Origin: Ehretia macrophylla
Lineage: Eukaryota > Streptophyta > Magnoliopsida > Boraginales > Ehretiaceae
Direction of reading: 5' to 3'
Length of the DNA: 64,000 nucleotides
NCBI GenBank assembly: GCA_037974665.1
Contig: CM075775.1
Span: forward strand, 66,262,311-66,326,310
Part shown: positions 22,819 to 35,180 of the stretch, piece by piece
How the letters are laid out: each line of letters starts with the position of its first letter
Numbering within the stretch: the stretch's first letter is position 1
The notes under the pieces: model-generated
Database searches by the model: none
The model's input: only the letters and a program-made list of their open reading frames with translations
What the model was told of the DNA's origin: nothing
Made by a program: the position numbers and the translations under genes

Positions 22819-25800
22819 TGTGAGGCCCGACCTCGATTTGCATGCGATACCTCATTTCGTGTGCCCTAGCCTAGATTTGCATGCCTTGGCCTAGGTTTAA
22901 GAATCGTGTTTCGTTTTGTGTGCCTTGCGTTGAATTACGTGCATTTATTTAGGGTTGCGTACATTTACTTGGAAAATGTGCATTCGTCTCGTAGTTCTTG
23001 CGCTACCTCGTAATGCGTGCCCTAGACCTAGGAAAACGTGCCCTCACGCTAATCAAGAAAGCATCTTACATGAAGCACTAAGTCATTAATTAATCCTACA
23101 AATCCCACTAACTAATATTAAATTACTAATTCAACCCACTAGAAGACGAAATTGCACCAAAAGCTAGACATTCTTTATTCTTTATTCCTTATTCTTTTGC
23201 ACTTTCCAAACACACAATTAAATAATGCTCAAAAGATGACAAAGATTCAGCATTTTTCATGCCTTGGCTGACCACCTTGTGTGCTTTGTGCTTACTTTGC
23301 ATAATTCAAATTATTCCCCAAACATTCTATGACAATGTAATAACACAAAGCATAAAAAATTAGCTCAAAACCCTCCTCAAAGCTCCCAATCTCGACCTAA
23401 GCTCCTTTCCCATGCTAGGTGATTCAAAAATCATGCTTCTTGAAGACACAAATCTGAAATTGCAAAGCTCAAGGCCGACACATGCTTCAAACCTTGCAAA
23501 AGCTTTTATTTTTCTTTCATTTCTCTCATTTCCTCTCATTCTTCTATCTCCCTCTCATCCTTCTCTCTCTCTCTCGGCCTTGGCTGAGTTTCTACACTCC
23601 ATAGCTTATCTTCATAACTCCATGGTTCATCAAGGCATGCAAGAAGCTAGGGAGCTCGACTAAGCAAGCTAGGTTGCAAGAAACACACATGCAAGCTCTT
23701 TGAATCTCTATTTCGGCTTAGGTGAGTTTGCTAGCTTCCATTTCTTTTCTTCTTGTTCTAACCACATGAACCTACTAAGAACTTGGTTACTAAGCTAGGA
23801 AATTTGAGAAAAATCGAGTGGTGTCTCGGCTAAGCAAGGAAAAAGGTTAACATTGTGCTTCACCAAGAGTCTTGTGCATCTTCTTGTTGTTTTGCTAAGG
23901 TGAGGGCTAAAACTTCTTGAAAATCTTTCAAAAAACCACATGCATGTCCTTAAATGTCTATCTTTACTTCTGTACTTGAGATATATGTGTGTTCATAAGC
24001 TTTTATAACTATGCATGGCAAGATTTTGGGCTAGAATGTGATGATAGATGAAATCGTGCATGTGACAGCTTTCTGTCTTGTTGTTCCGAGATGATTTTGG
24101 CTAGGGAAATGATGTTGAAAATGCATGAAAATTGGTATATAACTAGTTTTTCCAGTTCTGAACACTGTTTGCTGAAATAGACCAAAGCTAATTTTGACTC
24201 TAAGTTCCTCAAAATGGCTAATTATTAAAATGTGTCCAAATCTGGAAAGTCTGGAAAAATGAAGCAGGTTTTGGCAGATTCACTGGCCTTGTAGAACGAA
24301 CCAGTTTTGACTTAGCAAATGATATAAAAAATGCATGAAATTTGGTGGTTTACTTTATTTTTCAATTCTAGACATTTGTGTCAGGAATGGACTAAGGCTA
24401 AATCTGACCCTAAGGCCCTAAAAAACGACAAGTATTGAAATGTGTGCAAATCTGGACAGTTTTGTGCAGTCTCACTGTTTTGGCTATAACTATTGAACCT
24501 GAACTCCAAATTATGCGAAGTTTGTTTCTGAATTTAGTTCACTTCTTAATATTTAATTAGACATCTTATTCACTAGAATTGGAGATTGTTTCCTTGTCTT
24601 AAGGATTGTGAGAAAATAGTCCATTGCAGTGAGGGTTTTACTTAGTGATATGTTTAGACAAATTATTGTAGTTTCTGTTGTTGTATTAAATGCTTGAGAT
24701 TGTGGCATTTGGATGTTGTGGGGACTGTTTTGAATGCTTGAGGGTGTATGAACTAATCAATGCATGGCTTGAGCTTAATTACGAGATGACTTGGGGCTTA
24801 ATCGCACGGGTAAGCACGAATTGAAGCCCTAGTATCTAGGTAAACTTGCTAAGTGTCGATGCTTTGGATGTTGTGTTTGATCATGTGTTTAGTAGGCTGC
24901 CCGTAGTTGCCCTCGTAGCCCTAAATATGACTTCGATGATTTTATGTTGATAAGTAGGCTTTTCTTGCACCTGGTCCCACGTAGATGTCGTTGCATGTTG
25001 AATAATCTTATTATTTGATTACGTGAACTTTGAAATGAGTTATATGACTTGATTTACATGCATTACATGGCTGCCCGTTTAATGTTCATATAACTCCATG
25101 TACTTTTCAAGCGAATTTACTTGTCATATCGTGCCTCGCGTGTTTAACTGTCAATGTGCAATCTTATGACTGCTCAGAGGCAACCTACTTTGTTGTCCTA
25201 CTAATGTGATATATATTACATGTCATAAATGTGCATTGCATACAAGGTTGCAACCTTTCATTCTGGCGTGGTAGCATTCATGCACATCGGGCGGCATCGG
25301 GCTTGCCGGTGCAACCGTGACTACCATTGTCCAATTCCCTCTCTCGCTTGGGGGCTAGACTTCCTCGGAGAGTTGGGTCATAGGATTTCGGGGTACATCC
25401 GGAGTACACCCATTTGGCGTGATAAGGGGATAATTTGAAGTCGGCCGCAACAACTTATACTGACATGAATTGAGAGCAAAAGCTCACCGTATCCTTTTCA
25501 CTATGTGTATAAGTACTCTCGCTTGGTTCCTAGAGGACCTCGGGGAAGAAAGACGGGTAATTGTGTTCCTTTACTTTTATATTATGTTATGTACTTACTT
25601 GTGATATGTTCATGCTTGGAAAAAGGGTTTTCATAAGTTGAAACGGAAAATGAGTTTCAAAACTTATTTCTCGTTCCCCCTCGTTGAGTTCATAAGGACT
25701 CACCCTCTTTTATCATCTCAGGTGAAGAAGATCAAGAACAGGTGGGCGAGGATGATGTGCCTAACGATGATTCCTTGGAATGATTGCCTGTCCTATGTGT

Positions 25801-26411
25801 TTTGCTTGATTATGGCCATTGTGAACACTATGCTGCTTGAAGACTATTTCTTTTCATGTTGCTTGATGTTTGTAATGTAAAAGACCCCCGTTGTAATTTG
25901 GGGTCTAATTTTGGCTTGTACTAATAATAACTAGACAAACACTACTATGGTCGTTTTGCTTTCCGTTCTGGCTAATATCTATCATAGGATTATGAAGTAT
26001 CAGCTAAGGACTAAGTAAAATGAACCTATTCAATCGTAAGCAGGTACTCATTCTTAAGCTAAGATCAACAGGTACTTTTGTAACGAGGATTAACAAACAA
26101 ACGAGACATAGTATCATGCTATGTTATTAATCAAACGAGACTTCGAGATAACTAGTAGGCATTTCAATTGATGGTAAATAGTAATCTTAGTTGGAAATGA
26201 AATTGAGATTGGAAAATTTGAGGCGTTTAGAGAATTAGGTCAAACCAAATAGCCCAATTACGACCGTTATGCTTCCGGTTTTCCAAAAAATTATGGAGTT
26301 TAGGCTAAAACGTAAGTGTTAAACTTTCATGAACGATTAAGTATGAGATATGACTTGAATGTTTAGATCACACCCTAGTATAACCTTTATAGGCTGGGTT
26401 GGGGCGTGACG
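22819..26411 (+). repeat. E2 3' LTR
   Basis: 3593-bp partner of the 5' LTR with the same order of elements: pyrimidine tract, donor-like site (before 23900), hairpin near 25175-25202 with weakened pairing, TGAGT...ACTCA (25685-25702) and acceptor-like CAG (25721). The last base is G instead of the usual A. The CCGAG duplication follows. Confidence 0.92.
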
Positions 26412-26838
26412 CCGAGGACATGGGGCCTATGGCCAGGTCTCCGTCGCTTCGGTGCATATAACTTTTGATCCGTATGGAGTTAAGCGGTGCACAACATACT
26501 GTTGGAAAGCTCTCCGAGAGCTCTACGATAGGTGCAGCAAGCTTGCTATGCTGCGCCTAATTTTGGTACCCAAAATCAAACATTTTCAACAGTTTCGGAC
26601 CATTTTTACGATGTTTTTTAGGCCCAGGTCGTTCATCGTGAGCCACGAAAAGAACGAGAACCCAACTCGTGGAACATTAGAGGGCTCTACAATGCGTCGA
26701 TATCACATCTTGCGGTAAAGCTGCGTTGTTGAAGCAGATGGGCTGTCGATAAACCCAATGGGCCTTTTGAATGGTTCGTCTCTCTTGGCTGGGACTGTGA
26801 ACCGTCAACACATAAGGGCTTTGTACCATTAACGTCAC

Positions 26839-26957
26839 GGGTATGATCAATGTAGCACTAATGCTCCGGATCCCATCAGAACTCCGAAGTTAAGCGTGTT
26901 TGGGGGAGAGTAGTACTAGGATGGTTGACCCCCTGGGAAATCCTCGTGTTCTACCCC
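26839..26957 (+). rRNA. 5S rRNA gene copy 10, diverged
   Basis: Full-length 5S match with about eleven differences, several in bases 5-16 (TATGATCAATGTAGC). The A-box start AAGTTAAGCGTG is kept, but GTTTGGGGGAG follows. Confidence 0.87.
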
Positions 26958-27516
26958 CTTTCCATTTTTTTTTGCCCCGTTTAGCCTTGCCAATATGGTT
27001 TATCCATCACATTTAGATTATCGAGTCCCATGGCATCTTGGGCTGGACAACTTCGCTTCGCGTAGAGGTTGGGCTCACAAACCGAGGACGTGGGGCTTGT
27101 GACCAGGTCTCCGTCGCTCCGGTGCTCATAAATTTTGATCCGTAGGTAGTTATGTGATGTACAGCATACTGTTGGAAAGCTCTCTGGGAGCTTTACGACA
27201 GGGGTAGCAAGTTTACTCAGCTGCGCTAGTATTTGGTACCCAAAATTGAACGTTTTCATCAGTTTAGGGGCACTTTCTTCTTTTTGCGCTATTGTTTAGG
27301 CCTGGGTCATCCGTCGTCAGCCGCGAAAAGGACAAGAACCTAACTCTCAGAACATTGGAGAGCTTTACAATGCATCGATATCACGTCTTGCGGTGATGTT
27401 GCGTTGTTGAAACAGATGGGCTATTGATAAGCCCAATGGGCCTTTTGAATAGTTCGTCTCTGTTGACTGGGACTGTGAACCGTCAACACATAAGGGCTTT
27501 GCACCATCAACATGAT

Positions 27517-27635
27517 TGGTGCGATCATATTAGCACTAATGCACCGGATCCCATCAGAGCTCTGAAGTTAAGCGTGCTTGGGCAAGAGTAGTACTAGGAT
27601 GGGTGACCCCTTGGGAAGTCCTCGTGTTGCACCCC
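27517..27635 (+). rRNA. 5S rRNA gene copy 11, among the best preserved
   Basis: Full-length 5S match with only about seven differences, the fewest I counted. The A-box core and the GGATGGGTGACC region are intact. The first base is T in place of G. If any copy is still functional, this is a candidate. Confidence 0.9.
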
Positions 27636-28196
27636 CTTTTTCAATTTTTTTTTGCCTCGTTTAGCCTTGCCAAGATGCTTTGTCCATCACATTTATGTTC
27701 TCGAGTCCCACGGCATCTTGGGCAGGACAACTTCGCTTCGCGTCGAGGCTGGGCCCGCAAACCGAGGATGTGGGGCCTGTGACCAGGTCTCCATCGCTCA
27801 GGTGCCCATAACTTTTGATCCGTAAGGATTTTTGCATTGCAAAGCATACCGTTGGAAAGCTCTCCGGGAGGTCTACGACGGGGCAGCAAGCCTGCTCAGC
27901 TGCGCTAGTTTTTGGTACCCAAAATTGAATGTTTTCATTAGTTTTTGACCATTTTTCTTCTTTTTGCGCTATTTTTTTCGCTCAGTTCGTTCGTCGTGAG
28001 CCTCGAAAAGGACAAGAACCTAACTCGCGGAACATTAGAGGGCTCTACAATGCGTCGATATCACGTCTTGCTGTGATGCTGCGTTGTTGAAGCAGATGGG
28101 GTGTTGATAAGCCCAATGGGCCTTTTGAATGGTTCGTCTCTCTTGGTTGGGACTGTGAACCGTCAACACATATGGGCTTTTCCCCATCAACGTGAT

Positions 28197-28316
28197 GGGT
28201 GCGATCATACCAGTACTAATGTACTGGATCCCAACAGAACTCTGAAGTTAAGCGTGCTTGGGCGAGAGTAGTACTAGGATGGGTGGCCGCCTGGGAAGTT
28301 CCTCGTGTTGCCTCCC
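28197..28316 (+). rRNA. 5S rRNA gene copy 12, diverged, one base longer
   Basis: 120-bp 5S match with one extra T in GGGAAGTTCCTCG and about nine substitutions. The 3' end reads GTTGCCTCCC, and the C-box region is altered (GGGTGGCCGCC). Confidence 0.86.
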
Positions 28317-29779
28317 TCTTTTCATTTTTTTTTGCCCCGTTTAGCCTTGCCAAGATGTTTTATCCAGCACATTTATATTGTCGAGTCCCACGGCATCTTG
28401 GGTAGGACAACTTCGCTTCACGTTGAGGCTAAGCCCGCAAACCGAAAACGTGGGGCCTATGATGTCATGCCCCAACCCGACCTATGGAGACTAGACTAGG
28501 GTATGACCTAAATCATTATCGTTATTTTACGACTATAACCGATTCATGAAGATTAATGCTTATTCGTTACCCTAAAACTCCAAAAGTTTTTCCGGAAAAC
28601 CGGCAGCATAACGGTTGAATTTAGGACTTTTGGTTTGGCCTAATTTCTAGAACACCTCAAAAATTCCAAATCTTTAATTTGATGCCAACTATCATTCCTA
28701 TCAACCGATATGCCTACTAATTTATCTTGAAGGTCCCATTTGGTTAATAAGCCTAGCATGATAACTATGTCTCGTTTATTTGTCAATTTACCCCTATCAT
28801 GTACGTAACTATTATCCTTTAGCTTACGAATGAGTACCTAAGTGGAATTAGATAGAGTTAACTTAGTTAATTATTCACCTAGTGGTTTAAACACCTATGA
28901 TAACTACTAACCAAGATAATGAAAGCAAACAACCAAATAAAGAGTTCGTCCGGTTATGGATAGTACAATCCAAAATTAGACCCAAATTACAACGAGGTCA
29001 TTTACATCAACGAAATAAAGAGTCCACAAACAAACAAAACATCCCTAATAGCATCCATGTTCACGAAAAGCATGCAATGCACATAGTCGTTCCAAAGGTT
29101 GATCAACTAGCACATTTTCTTCGGGTACCTATTCCAAATCTGTTTCATCTGTGACAAAAAATAGGGTGAGTCCTTATGAACTCAGCGAGAGGGGAACAAG
29201 TGACAAGGTTTTGAAATCCTTTTCCGGTTAATCTTATGAAAACTCTTTTGGAAACATGTCATATAAAATGAGTAAGTTCATAACATAACATAAATATAAA
29301 TGAACACATTTACCCGTCTTTCCACCCCGAGGTCCTCTAGGAACCAAGTGGGAGTACTTAAATACATAGTAAAAAGGATACGTTTTGATACGTACAGGGC
29401 TCTAGAGGTGGCTCCTACGGGCTCAAGAGGTAGCTCCCACCACTTTTAGGTGTAGCACTTTGCCCCACATAGCACTTAGTTCCTGCCGTTCAAGGGATAC
29501 ATTATGCTTTTGCCTTCAAGGTCATTTCCAATAACCATTGTTGTAGCCGGCATCAATAATCCACTTATCACTCCAAATAGGTGTACTCCGGATGTACACC
29601 AAATCCTACGACCCAACTCTCCGAGGAAGTCTAGCCCCCAAGCGTGAGAGGCAATTGGACCATAGTAGTCACGGTAGCACTGGCAAGCCCGATGCCACCC
29701 GACGTGCGTGAAACGCTACCATGCCAAAATGAAAGGTTGCAACCTTTTATGCAATTCACATTTACGCCATTTAACATTT

Positions 29780-30133
29780 CACATTAGGAGGTTAACAAAG
29801 TAGGTTGCCTCTGAGCAAGTATATGATCACATTTTGACATATTGGCATCTAAGGCATTGTAAAACATATAATCATTTCATATATCAATTTGAAAGAAATT
29901 AAGCTTTCACGGGCAGCCAAGTAATCATGTTTAAAATAAGCCATAGAATATCAATTCACATTAGGAGGTCAACAAAGTAGGTTGCCTCCGGATACATGTA
30001 TGATCACATATCGACAAGTAAACATACGAGGTATGCTTTGACATGTAATTTCACTTTGTAAAACACTTAGGAGCATGTGAACATTTAACGAACAGCCAAG
30101 TAACACCATATAAAACAAGTCATATAGCTCATT
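29780..30133 (-). repeat. About 177-bp tandem duplication inside E3
   Basis: The block starting CACATTAGGAGGT(T/C)AACAAAG occurs at 29780 and again at 29957, so the CTACTTT-loop hairpin is present twice. The second halves also align loosely (CATTTAA/AGCTTTC...GGCAGCCAAGTAA). Other LTRs in the window have one copy. Confidence 0.7.
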
Positions 30134-31423
30134 TTAGTTCACATATCAAGTGTTGAGATCATACAAGCATGCTACGACACTTACACAAAGCCGGGTGCAA
30201 GAATAGTTCACTTATCAACATGCAATTATCGAGAATCATGTTTAGAGCTACAAAGACAATTACAGGCAGCCTATTAACAATCCTCAACATCAATTATAAG
30301 TCACACGAGAGTGGTTTATGACTTGGGAGTCTACATGGTCATTAGGGTTTATAAGGGCCATGCTCAGGTGTTGATTTTGTTCGCTAAGGATCACAAGAAA
30401 CACTTAAACCATTTCAAGCATACTTAGCAATTATTGGACAGCCTACTAACCACTCAATTGAACACATTTGACCATAGAATCATCACTTAGCAAGTATTCA
30501 TAAGCAATAGGGGCTCAATTTCGTGCTTACACATGCGATTAAGCAACAGCTCATCATGTAATAATCCCAAGTCATGCATCAATTAATTAAGCATCCTCAA
30601 CCAACCAAAACAGCCCACACAACTTCTAATTTCCACAATTCCAAGCATTCAACACCTCAAGTAAAGTTACAACATGATTTAAAGCACAGTACCAAGCAAA
30701 ATTCTACTGCAATGATCTATTTTTCCTCATTCATTTATCCAAGTAAATAACCTCAAAACTCAATGAACCAAATTTCAAATTGAAGCTTAATGAGTGCTTT
30801 AAATCCAGGAACAAACCTCGCTGCATTCCGAGTTCGGACTTAGGAGTTATGACCAAAACCGTGAGAATACGCAAAACTGTCCAGTTTCATACACATTTCG
30901 ATATTTGCCATTGTTGGGGGCTTTGAACGCAAAATTAGCCTTAGCCTATTTCTGCATAATATGTTCAGAACTGACAAATATAGTGACCTACCAAATTTAA
31001 TACATTTTTAACATCTTTTGCTATCTTAAAAATGCTCCGAACAGAAGGATCAGTAAACTCGGCAGATTAGTAATACTTACTTGCATGGCTTGAAAACCAC
31101 TTTAAACTTCAAAATCCAAAGGTGCTATCAACATGAAAGTTGTTATTTTTCCTCTTTAATACAACATATCCAGAAATCATGCATATCTAAGCATGTTTAC
31201 TATATTAAATCGTCCATGCAAGAACAGTGCACAACATAGACTTCAATGAAGTTATACTAGCAAGTTTTACATATATCTTCACATGCATGGCTTTATAATC
31301 ACATATCATGCTTATGAACCTTTGAAAATACATTAAAAACAGTTTAGAACCCTCACCTTGATGAAGATTAAGCAAGAATTGAAGCAAGCAAATGCCAAGA
31401 TTGAAACTAGCTAGCCAAAGCCT

Positions 31424-31492
31424 TTCTTTTCTTCTCCTTCTTTCTTTCTTTCTCTTTCTCTCCCTCTTCTTCTTTCTCTTCCTCTCTTGCAC
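31424..31492. repeat. Pyrimidine-rich simple repeat in E3
   Basis: Nearly pure C/T on the plus strand, based on CTTT and CTTCTT units. It is purine-rich in the LTR sense, whereas the comparable place in the E2 LTR is pyrimidine-rich in sense. Confidence 0.85.
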
Positions 31493-32770
31493 GACCCTTA
31501 CCCTCTCTAAATCTGATTTTTCTTGTTTTGAATTAGTGTATGGGTGATAAGAACTAAGCAATGGAATATAATAAGCTTTTGTTGAACTCTAGGCATGAAA
31601 ATGTGCATAAAGCTCTTACAAAGTGTATTTTTATGAGTCTTGTGTTTAGTGTTGTCATAGGAATATTTTTTTTTGTTTCTTGTGTGACTTTAAATTATAA
31701 TTGTGTGTAAGAGAATGTTGGGTTGTTTGTCTTCTAGTGGGTTGAATTAGGATTAAAGTATAGTATTAATAGGTAGTGCGTTTTGTAGGAAAAGGTGATT
31801 AGGTATATTATATTGGGGATGGTTTGGGTTATGATAGGATTTTGTCTTGCAGTGAATTTGAATTAGGATTAAAATAATGTTAGTGGATGTTTAGGACTAA
31901 TTTAATGTTATTTTATAGTTAGAGAAATTTGTAGAATTTGAATTAGGAATATAATAATGGTTAGTGGATTGTGTATGATTATTTTATTGTCTAGTACTTT
32001 GTGCAGGAATCTTTATTGATTAGTGTGCAGGCACGCATTCTTAGGTGAATGCACATAAACCAATGAAAGACACGCATTTCAATGCAACACACATAAATCA
32101 AGGTATGTCACTTAAATCTAGATTACGACGCGCAATTCAAGGTTAATGCACACAAATCGAGGTATTGCACGTAAATCGATGATTTAGGGCACACAATTCT
32201 ACGTATCGTACGTAAATCAAGGTCAGGGCATGTATAACAAGGCATGCACAGAAACCAAGACAGGGCACGTAATCCAAGGTTGGTCATATAATCCTGGGTC
32301 TAAGGCAAGCAAATCGAGGTAATACACATTATTCAGGGTCAGGCCTCACATGTGAACAGGTCTCTATCGCTCTGGTGCCCATAATTTTTGATCCATAAGG
32401 AGTTATGCAGTGCACAACATACTTTTGGAAAGCTCTCTGGCAGGACTACGAGGAGGGCAACAACCCTGGTTGGATGTGCCTGTTTTTGGTACCCAAAATC
32501 GAACATTTTCATCAGTTCCAGGCCACTTTTCTTCTTTTTGTGCTATTTTTTAGGCCCGGGTCGTTCGTCGCGAGCCACGAAAAGGATGAGAACCCAACAC
32601 GCAGAATACTAGAGGGCTCTACAACGCGTAGATATCACGTCTTGCGGTGAAGCTGCGTTGTTGAAACAGATGGGGTATCGATACGCCCAATGGGCCTTTT
32701 GAATGGTTCGTCTCTCTTGGCTGGGACTTTGAACCGCCAAAACATAAGGGTTTTGCACCATCAATATGAC

Positions 32771-32889
32771 CGGTGCGATCATACCAGCACTAATGCACCA
32801 GATCCCATCAGAACTATGAAGTTAAGCGTGCTTGGACGAGAGTAATACTAGGATGGGTGACCACTTGGGAAGTCCTCTTGTTGCACCCC
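32771..32889 (+). rRNA. 5S rRNA gene copy 13, diverged
   Basis: Full-length 5S match with about nine differences, including GAACTATGAAG before the A-box and GGTGACCACTTGG. A-box core nearly intact (one change, CTTGGACGAG). Confidence 0.88.
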
Positions 32890-33451
32890 CATTTTCCTTC
32901 TTTTTTTGCCCCGTTTAGCCTTGCCAAGATACTTTATCCATCAAATTTATATTCTTGAGTCCCATGGCATCTTGGGCAGGACAACTTCGCTTTGCGTAGA
33001 GGTTGGGCTCGCAAACCGAGGACATAGGGCCTATGACCAGGTCTCCGTCGCTCCGGTAACCATAACTTTTGATCCGTAAGGAGTTATACAGTGCAAAGCA
33101 TACCGTTGGAAAGCTCTCCGGGAGGTCTACGACGAGGGTAGCAAGCTTGCTCGGCTACGCCTATTTTTAGTACCAAAAATTGAACGTTTTCATCAATTTT
33201 GGGTTACTTTTCTTCTTTTTGTGCTATTTTTTAGGCCCAAGTCATTCGTCGTGAGTCGCGAAAAGGATGAGAACCCAACTCGCAGAACATTGGAGGGCTC
33301 TACAGTGCGTCAATATCATATCTTGCTATGATGCTGCGCTGTTCAAGCAAATGGGTTGTTGATAAGCCCAATGGTCCTTTTGAATGGTTCGTCTCTCTTG
33401 GCTGGGACTGTGAACCAACAACACATAAGGGCTTTGCACCATCAACATGAT

Positions 33452-33570
33452 GGGTGCGATCATATCAGCACTAATGCACAGGATCCTATCAGGACTCCGA
33501 AGTTAAGCGTGCTTGGGCGAGAGTAGTACATGGATGGGTGACCCCCTGGCAAGTCCTCTTGTTGCACCCC
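33452..33570 (+). rRNA. 5S rRNA gene copy 14, diverged (pair with copy 15)
   Basis: Full-length 5S match with about eight differences. It shares GCACAGGATCC, GTACATGGATGG and CCTGGCA with copy 15 next to it, showing local homogenisation. The A-box core is intact. Confidence 0.89.
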
Positions 33571-34130
33571 CCCTTTTCCTTTTTTTGCCCCGTTTAGCCT
33601 TGCCAAGATGCTTTATCCATCAAATTTATATTCTCGAGTCCCACAGCATCTTGGGCAGAACAACTTCGCTTCGTGTAGAGGTTGGGCCCGCAAACCGAGG
33701 CTGTATGGCTTGTGACCAGGTCTCCGTCGCTCCGGTGCCCTTAACTTTTGATCCGTAAGGAGTTATACGGTGCAAAGCATACCATTGGAAAGCTCTCCGG
33801 GAGGTCTACGACAGGGGCAGCAAGCCTGCTCGGCTGCGCCTATTTTCGGTGCCAAAAATCGAATGTTTTCATCAGTTTTGGCCTACTTTCCTTCTTTTTG
33901 TGCTACTTTTTAGGCCCAAGTCGTTTGTCGTAAGCCGCGAAAAAGACGAGAACCCAACTCGCAGAACATTGGAGGGTTCTACAGCGCGTTGATATCACGT
34001 CTTGCTGTGATGCTGCATTGTTGAAGCAGCTAGGTTGTTGACAAGCCCAATGGGCCTTTTCAATGGTTCGTCTTTCTTGGCTGGGACTGTGAACCATCAA
34101 CACATAAGGGCTTTGCACCATCAACAAGAC

Positions 34131-34249
34131 GGGTGCGATCATACCAGTATTAATGCACAGGATCCAATCAGAACTCCGAAGTTAAGCGTGCTTGGGCGAG
34201 AGTAGTACATGGATGGGTGACCCCCTGGCATGTCCTCTTGTTGTACCCC
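34131..34249 (+). rRNA. 5S rRNA gene copy 15, diverged (pair with copy 14)
   Basis: Full-length 5S match with about ten differences, three to four of them shared only with copy 14. The A-box core is intact. Confidence 0.88.
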
Positions 34250-34811
34250 CCTTTTCCTTTTTTTTTTGCCCCGTTTAGCCTTGCCAAGATGCTTTATCCA
34301 TCAAATTTATATTCTTGAGTCCTATGGCATCTTGGGAAAGACAACTTCGCTTCGCGTAGAGGCAGGGCCTGCAAACCGAGGACGTGGGGCATGTGACCAA
34401 GTCTCCGTCGACCAAGTGCCCATAACTTTTGATCCGTAACGAGTTATCCGGCGCACATCATACTATTGGAAAGCTCTCAAGGAGCTCTACGACAGGGGCA
34501 GCAAGCCTACTCGGCTGAGCTAGTTTTCGGTACCCAAAATTGAACAATTTCATTAGTTTTGGCCGACTTTTCTTCTTTTTGCGCTATTTTTTAGGCCCGG
34601 GGTGTTCATCGTGAGCTGCGAAAAAGATGAGAACCCAACTCGCGGAACATTGGAAGGCTCTACAACTTGTTGATATCACGTCTTGCGATGATGTTGTGTT
34701 GTTGAAACAAATGGGCTGTCAATAAGCCCGATGGGCTTTTTGAATGGTTCGTCTCTCTTGGCCGGGACTGTGAACCGTCAACACATAAGGGCTTTGCATC
34801 ATCAACATGAC

Positions 34812-34930
34812 GGGTGTGATCATACCAGCACAAATGCACCGGATCCCATTAGAACTCCTAAGTTAAGCGTGCTTGGGCAAGACTAGTACTAGGATGGGTT
34901 ACCCCATAGGAAGTCCTCGTGTTGTACCCC
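34812..34930 (+). rRNA. 5S rRNA gene copy 16, diverged
   Basis: Full-length 5S match with about nine to ten differences (for example GGCAAGACTAG and GGGTTACCCCATAGG in the C-box). Last copy before E4. Confidence 0.88.
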
Positions 34931-35180
34931 TCTTTTCATTTTTTTTGCCCTGTTTAGCCTTGCCAAGATGCTTTATCCATCACATTTATATTCTCGAGTC
35001 CCATGGCATCTTAGGCAAGACACCTTCACTCCTCATAGAGGCTGGGCCAGCAAAGCGAGGGTGTGGGGCCTGTGACCTTGTCTCTTTCGGTCCGGTGCCC
35101 ATAACTTTTGATCCGTAAGGAGTTATGCGCCAAAAAGCATACCGTTGAGAAGCTCTTCGGGAGCTCTACGACGGGGGAAA

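Larger units (their letters stand above)
10854..26411 (+). mobile_element. E2: degenerate Ty3/gypsy (Tekay-like) retrotransposon with a nested solo LTR
   Basis: 15,558 bp with perfect CCGAG target duplications at 10849-10853 and 26412-26416. Order: 5' LTR (3578 bp), tRNA-Met primer site, gag, protease, [solo LTR E2n], rest of protease, reverse transcriptase, RNase H, integrase, chromodomain-like end, purine tract, 3' LTR (3593 bp). The coding part is broken in many places, about a dozen or more, so this is a fossil. LTRs differ by several percent in sampled stretches (about 7% in the first 200 bp, less elsewhere), suggesting an age of one to a few million years. LTR ends TGTGAGGCCCGAC...GGGGCGTGAC(A/G) also occur in E2n, E3 and E4, so these form one lineage. 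Confidence 0.93.
26412..28462 (+). repeat. 5S rDNA tandem array, segment 3
   Basis: Completes the unit split by E2. Gene starts are 26839, 27517 and 28197 (spacings 678 and 680), with the usual spacer. Ends in a spacer at the target site of E3. No protein gene. Confidence 0.95.
28463..32350 (-). mobile_element. E3: solo LTR, reverse orientation
   Basis: 3888-bp LTR on the minus strand. Read on that strand it starts TGTGAGGCCTGACC and ends GGGTTGGGGCATGACA, the same lineage as the E2 and E4 LTRs. Flanking 5-mers TATGA (28458-28462) and TGTGA (32351-32355) are a target duplication with one change. There is no second LTR, primer site or coding region. In the minus-strand reading it contains a donor-like CAAG|GTGAGGG, two copies of the CTACTTT-loop hairpin, TGAG...CTCA (29167-29184) and a following acceptor-like CACAG. 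It is a diverged subfamily; open frames inside it are chance. Confidence 0.92.
32351..35180 (+). repeat. 5S rDNA tandem array, segment 4
   Basis: Completes the unit split by E3. Gene starts are 32771, 33452, 34131 and 34812 (spacings 681, 679, 681). Units 14 and 15 share spacer variants such as CATCAAATTTATATTC. Ends at GGAAA, the target site of E4. No protein gene. Confidence 0.95.

Noticed and set aside
31205-31561. 118-codon minus-strand frame with a Lys/Arg/Glu-rich run
   Set aside because: The charged run is simply the CTTT-type simple repeat inside solo LTR E3 read on the LTR sense strand.
28463-32350. E3 as a complete minus-strand element
   Set aside because: There is one LTR between target duplications and no internal region, so it is a solo LTR.
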